From NCBI GenBank assembly GCA_902464345.1, contig CABQJA010000078.1, positions 1-9,458 of the forward strand: DNA of 9,458 nucleotides, in the 5' to 3' direction. Below the pieces are notes generated by a model. It was not told the origin of the DNA, made no database searches, and saw only the letters and a list, made by a program, of their open reading frames with translations. Below are positions 5,615 to 9,458 of the stretch, piece by piece. Origin of the DNA: an uncultured Clostridium sp. Lineage in GTDB: Bacteria; Bacillota; Clostridia; Lachnospirales; Lachnospiraceae. Within the stretch, counting starts at the first letter, position 1; each line of letters starts with the position of its first letter. Position numbers and translations under genes: made by a program.

Positions 5615-8563
5615 ATGGATACAGGTAATCCGGGAGGAGAAGCATTCATGCATGCAGGTCCAATGCATAAAAATGCGGACTTACAACAGGCAAAGCAGGA
5701 AGAGGTACAGGGATTCCGGCGCCAGACGTTTTTTACAGAGCATCCTGCACTCAGTGAAAAGGAACTGGATCAGTTCCGGTGGGAACAGGAAGAAGTGGTA
5801 GGGGCTTTTTTGTCTGAATATAAAGCACGGCTACTCAAAGGAGCGATGAGTTCTGAGCCGGAGGAGCAGCTGCGCGTGATGCCAAAGCAGGAGACGGTAT
5901 TGCCGATGCAGGAGGAGCCGGACGAGAAGACTTTAAAGAAAAAGCAAAAGCAGCGGGAACAAAAGATAAATGCCGGAAAGAAGAAAGGAATATTAGCTGC
6001 AAGCGAGTATTCATTGGATATGCAGAAGAAATATTCCGCATATATGCAAAAGAAGGAAGCAACCGGGGATGGACAGGAGAAAGACCCTGAATTCCTGAAG
6101 AAATATGTGAGATGTTTTGAAGTGATCCCGGCAATCGGAGATCCGGTTTATGTAGGAGAGAATCCGGCAGAAGCACAGGAGTATATGGATGATCTGAAAG
6201 AAGCAATCGACTATTTTACATTGCGGAACCCGGAGCAGTTAAGTGAAATGACAATAACTTTTCAGCAGAAGGTAGGCAGTGCGATGAAATCCTATCCGGT
6301 GCTGGAGGCGGCTTATGATAATGCTCTGATGATGAACGGCCTGAAGCGGAATGGACAGCGGCTGGTTCCGATTGACGGGAATGATTTATTGAGGCTGCGT
6401 TCGGATGAAGAGGTTCGGCAGAGTCTTGTGGAGCAGGGAAGGAAGAATAAAGAAGAGTTAGACGCTGTTGTTGCGGAAGAGGTTGAACAATATTCCAAAA
6501 AAAAGCTGGCAGAAATGCAGGTAGACTATCAGCAAGTACGGAATGCGTACAAAGCAGAGGAAGGTACTTCGTTTATTAAAACGGATCGAATTGCGCATCC
6601 TTATCATTTTGCGGCATTAGATATCTATGCGGCAATGCTGGAGGCACATCCGGAAGAATATGCAGCGAATAAGGAGGTATTGGATTCTATCATGGTATAT
6701 TTGCGGAACATCATGGAAACCGTACCGATATATACTTCAGATTTATCACTGACCGATGAAATGCCGGATGATATAGAACCGGAGGTGGAAGAAGCAATGC
6801 ATGTCCGGAAGGAGAGCACGGATGAGAAGAAAGATGACATGCAGGAAACCATTATCATGCTGGAAATGTCACTGAAACATATTCTCGAAGGAAAGCCGAT
6901 TTATGACAAAATGGCAGAGTTTCTGTATCAGTTCGGATATGCCAGTCAGGAATACCTGGATGCACAGAAAAAGGCAGTTGATGATGCAAAAATGTATGGA
7001 GATGCATATAAGCAGAAGACCAAAATCTGGAAAAAACTGATTGGCGATGAGAGCGAAGAGGTTAGGAAGGCGCTGGAGGGCGACAGCAGAGCCTTTATGC
7101 TGATGCAGATAGAGGATACAGAAGAGGCGCATCGCTATAATCAGGAAATTCTTGAGGCCAAGAAGTATACGCTGAAGGCTGCGGATAAGACGAAGACGCA
7201 GGCAGAGAGAGAAGAAGCACAGTCGGAAATCGTGCGGATATATAAACCGAAATTTCAGGCATTATATAATGAAACCATGAATATGGAACTGGAAAGTCTG
7301 CAGAATATGGATCCTCAGGAAATTATAAACAGGCAGGGGGAGTTCCTGCGAATAGGGATGGAAAATATGCATTTGTGTGACTGCTGTAAACAGATAGATC
7401 CGGTTACAGGAAAGTCCATTAAAGAATTGGTATTTCCATCACATGAACTGGAGAAAATCTATACCAGTAAGATTATTCTGATTCAAAATTATATGGTTAT
7501 GGGCAGGATGCTGAGCATGATGGAGGCTTATAAGAAGGATGCCTTGACGTCGGATATGCTGGCGAATGAGATAGAAATGCAGAAGCTGGATTCTATGAGG
7601 CTTACAGGAAAAGAAAGTGACAGGATTCTGGAATTTGCAAAGCATTCCTATAAGTCGGCAGAAAATGCGGTTAAATTGGGTTGGAAATTGCTGAATGATG
7701 CATACATAAAGCGCGGAATGAAATTTTATACAGGAGAGAAACCGGAACCGAGTGAAAAACATACACCGAGGCGCATAGAGGATAAGATTTCAGAGGCAGT
7801 GGAAAAGGTGAAAAAAACCATGAGCGGTACCTCAGAAAAAGAAGTCAGAGCTGCTTACTATAAGCTGGTACAGATGGGCAGACAGGAGGAAGCAGACCTG
7901 ATAGAAGCGGAGTATGGACTGACAAACAGCAACTACCATCTGGCGGGTGAGAAGAAAGAAATTAATGAAGCCTTGTTCCGCAGCTTTGGCTGGGCAGAGA
8001 ATACAAAGGGACTGAAAGATATGCCGGAAGAAGAGTTCGAGGCGATTGTTAAACTATTAGCTGCAGGACATCTTAAGCTGAGCAGGGAACAAATGGAAGA
8101 GGCGGATATTACCGAACAGGCAGCTATGGAGGATATGGAGACGCAGGCAGACCTGCAGGCAAAGAATAAGGAGGGTCTTCGCAGACTGCTGCATGCAATG
8201 GCACCGCATTTGGATTATCTTGAAAAAAAATATGGATATGAAATTCCGCAGTATGAGTATGTAATGGCACATATGGAAGAATTTCATGATGACTTTATTT
8301 TCTGCCAGGTAACGGAGAATATAGTGGCACATTTTGATGTACTTGACAGCAACAATCCGGAGGAGATGAGGCTGATACACCAGATACATTTCTATAACAT
8401 AGTTGGTATAAAGGCAGTCTCGTTGTTTTCACAGGGTATGCTGAACGATGAGGCCGGCGGCAACAGGCTGGAGAGAATAAGGAATTGCAGAGATACAGCC
8501 GAAATAGCAGAATCACTGGATTACCTGAAGGCTCATCCAAAGACTGCGGCTGCCGGAGAGTAG
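5615..8563 (+). CDS. Large helical charged protein of unknown function
   Basis: A 982-residue protein that I do not recognise. It is rich in Glu, Lys, Met and Gln and looks almost entirely alpha-helical, with coiled-coil-like stretches. There is no signal peptide, membrane segment or enzyme motif that I can name. Residues about 1-104 are polar and acidic. A strongly basic patch follows at 105-124 (KTLKKKQKQREQK, then GKKKG). The main helical body runs to about 705. A Pro/Glu/Lys-rich linker (707-720) then leads to a C-terminal helical region (721-982). A cysteine cluster, CDCC at 588-591, is the one conspicuous local motif and could bind metal or form disulfides. AAGGAAGGG lies 7 nt before the ATG. 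The gene is in the same frame as the GNAT gene upstream, with only a TAG and 34 open codons between them. The length and layout would fit a cargo, scaffold or effector, but no function can be read from the sequence. Confidence 0.85.
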   Translation: MDTGNPGGEAFMHAGPMHKNADLQQAKQEEVQGFRRQTFFTEHPALSEKELDQFRWEQEEVVGAFLSEYKARLLKGAMSSEPEEQLRVMPKQETVLPMQEEPDEKTLKKKQKQREQKINAGKKKGILAASEYSLDMQKKYSAYMQKKEATGDGQEKDPEFLKKYVRCFEVIPAIGDPVYVGENPAEAQEYMDDLKEAIDYFTLRNPEQLSEMTITFQQKVGSAMKSYPVLEAAYDNALMMNGLKRNGQRLVPIDGNDLLRLRSDEEVRQSLVEQGRKNKEELDAVVAEEVEQYSKKKLAEMQVDYQQVRNAYKAEEGTSFIKTDRIAHPYHFAALDIYAAMLEAHPEEYAANKEVLDSIMVYLRNIMETVPIYTSDLSLTDEMPDDIEPEVEEAMHVRKESTDEKKDDMQETIIMLEMSLKHILEGKPIYDKMAEFLYQFGYASQEYLDAQKKAVDDAKMYGDAYKQKTKIWKKLIGDESEEVRKALEGDSRAFMLMQIEDTEEAHRYNQEILEAKKYTLKAADKTKTQAEREEAQSEIVRIYKPKFQALYNETMNMELESLQNMDPQEIINRQGEFLRIGMENMHLCDCCKQIDPVTGKSIKELVFPSHELEKIYTSKIILIQNYMVMGRMLSMMEAYKKDALTSDMLANEIEMQKLDSMRLTGKESDRILEFAKHSYKSAENAVKLGWKLLNDAYIKRGMKFYTGEKPEPSEKHTPRRIEDKISEAVEKVKKTMSGTSEKEVRAAYYKLVQMGRQEEADLIEAEYGLTNSNYHLAGEKKEINEALFRSFGWAENTKGLKDMPEEEFEAIVKLLAAGHLKLSREQMEEADITEQAAMEDMETQADLQAKNKEGLRRLLHAMAPHLDYLEKKYGYEIPQYEYVMAHMEEFHDDFIFCQVTENIVAHFDVLDSNNPEEMRLIHQIHFYNIVGIKAVSLFSQGMLNDEAGGNRLERIRNCRDTAEIAESLDYLKAHPKTAAAGE

Positions 8564-8567
8564 GAGG
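8562..8567 (+). promoter_or_regulatory. RBS overlapping a stop codon, before the last gene
   Basis: AGGAGG begins inside the TAG stop of the 982-residue gene and lies 5 nt before the ATG at 8573 and 8 nt before a second, adjacent ATG at 8576. The overlap suggests translational coupling. Spacing slightly favours the second ATG, which would shorten the product by one residue. Confidence 0.7.
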
Positions 8568-8572
8568 AAGAC

Positions 8573-9403
8573 ATGATGGATATAATAAAGATATCAGTAA
8601 GCGATATTGCTTTATATGTGAAATATATTCCACGCAGTATCCAGCAGGAATACATCTTTAATGAGCAGATACTTCTGATGGGAGTTTTACAAATGGATAT
8701 TCCGAGTGGTGTTGTTGTACTGGAACGCTTCGGAAATGCAGTATCAATGGTATATATGAATCTTGCGGATACAGTAAAGGATACAGAATACGAAGATGCG
8801 GTATTTCTTGAAGTATTGACGTATGTACGAGAGGAAGGGTATCAGAAATTCGCGGTTGAATATCAGAGGTCACTAAGACCGAGACTTCATGAGATATGTG
8901 AGGCACTTGCATTTGACTTTGAGGATCTGCAGAGCGGATATTTCAGGTTCCGGCTTAAGGATTTAAAGAATGATATCCTTAAGAAAGGCAGCTATGGAAA
9001 TGTAAAAGCGTTAAAGGATGTGAAACAGCAAACGATTGATGCTATAGCGGCAAAAGCGCGGGATACATATGAATTATATGTGGATACTCCGATCTATGCG
9101 GCGGATTATGATGCAGACTGCAGCTGTCTGTATATGGATAAAAATATACCGAAGGGAATTCTGCTTGTGAAGCAGAGAGATTCGGAAATCGGAGTATCCA
9201 TGCTGTACTCGGATGGTACTGCGATGATGGCACCGTTGGAAATGCTTCAATACATGACGGACAGAATATATCAGAAATATCCGGAGGAGATGTATTGCTC
9301 TGTGACTGCACTGGATGACAGAATGGTTGCATTTGTTAAGAAACTGACCGGATTAGAGGCAGAATATCGTACGAGGGCAGTCTTACGGCTGAAGAATGCT
9401 TAA
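8573..9403 (+). CDS. Divergent GNAT-fold paralogue lacking acetyl-CoA loop
   Basis: A 276-residue protein, not recognisable on its own. It aligns by eye in length and strand/helix order with the GNAT-like protein at 4679. Both open with a short strand (MDIIKI against MIKIRE). In this protein VYMNL then leads into a helix (VFLEVLTYV), strand KFAVEY and helix ICEALAF, as in the first GNAT domain of the other. The second halves share GILLVKQRDSEIGVSML, a helix, a VTALDD strand/turn, a helix (FVKKLTGLEAEY) and a final strand with RL. The RxxGxG acetyl-CoA loop is missing: the equivalent segment reads ADTVKDTEYED. It is therefore probably not an acetyltransferase and may serve as an adaptor, chaperone or partner of the active paralogue. 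Homology is my inference from pattern, with low sequence identity. It starts 9 nt after the large helical gene and is probably co-translated with it. Confidence 0.7.
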   Translation: MMDIIKISVSDIALYVKYIPRSIQQEYIFNEQILLMGVLQMDIPSGVVVLERFGNAVSMVYMNLADTVKDTEYEDAVFLEVLTYVREEGYQKFAVEYQRSLRPRLHEICEALAFDFEDLQSGYFRFRLKDLKNDILKKGSYGNVKALKDVKQQTIDAIAAKARDTYELYVDTPIYAADYDADCSCLYMDKNIPKGILLVKQRDSEIGVSMLYSDGTAMMAPLEMLQYMTDRIYQKYPEEMYCSVTALDDRMVAFVKKLTGLEAEYRTRAVLRLKNA

Positions 9404-9458
9404 ATACTTTGGTTATAATTGTGTAAAAAGTGGGCAAATTTAATGAAAAATATACAAA

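Noticed and set aside
9414..9419. TATAAT hexamer after the last gene, a possible -10 box
   Set aside because: The region about 17 bp upstream reads GAAGAA and is not a -35 box. No extended -10 TG is correctly placed. The surroundings are AT-rich, so a chance match is likely.
9404..9458. Terminator or start of a further gene at the right end
   Set aside because: There is no inverted repeat followed by a T-run in these 55 bases. The ATG at 9444 has no ribosome binding site and too little sequence to judge.

Overview
The window reads as a tightly packed, single-strand (+) gene cluster from a low-to-moderate GC Firmicute. I infer class Clostridia, probably Lachnospiraceae. The signs are strong AAGGAGG-type ribosome binding sites, purine-rich and T-poor coding strands, frequent AGA/CGG, ATA and CCG codons, and very short or overlapping gene junctions. 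No rRNA, tRNA, CRISPR array, insertion sequence, or clear terminator is visible. Nothing on the minus strand looks like a real gene.

Layout: (1) 33-215, a 60-residue four-cysteine protein; (2) 215-2344, a 709-residue AAA+ ATPase, joined to gene 1 by a TAATG overlap; (3) 2364-4655, a 763-residue calpain-like (C2 family) cysteine protease with large insertions in its catalytic core; (4) 4679-5512, a two-domain GNAT-fold protein with an intact acetyl-CoA motif in its first half; (5) 5513-5614, a purine-rich spacer holding an imperfect tandem duplication of about 47 bp; (6) 5615-8563, a 982-residue, mostly helical, charged protein of unknown function; (7) 8573-9403, a 276-residue protein that looks like a divergent paralogue of gene 4 lacking the acetyl-CoA loop. 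The last 55 bases are AT-rich and hold no gene that I can support.

The best clue to the role of the cluster is the ATPase. It has a winged-helix-like N-terminal segment, a first P-loop domain that has lost its lysine, and a C-terminal AAA+ module whose wording (RVDLSQMVSKYIGETEKNL, FFDEADSLFSRR, ILATNL, ILRRL) matches from memory the Afp15/Pvc15-type ATPases of extracellular contractile injection systems (eCIS). No sheath, tube, spike or baseplate gene is in the window. Membership of an eCIS is therefore an inference that depends on the flanks. On that model the protease and the large helical protein would be candidate cargo or effectors, and the paired GNAT-fold proteins would be modifiers, adaptors or further cargo. 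Without the structural genes, the alternative is a self-standing AAA+/protease/GNAT module. None of the proteins shows a signal peptide or transmembrane segment, so all probably start in the cytoplasm.
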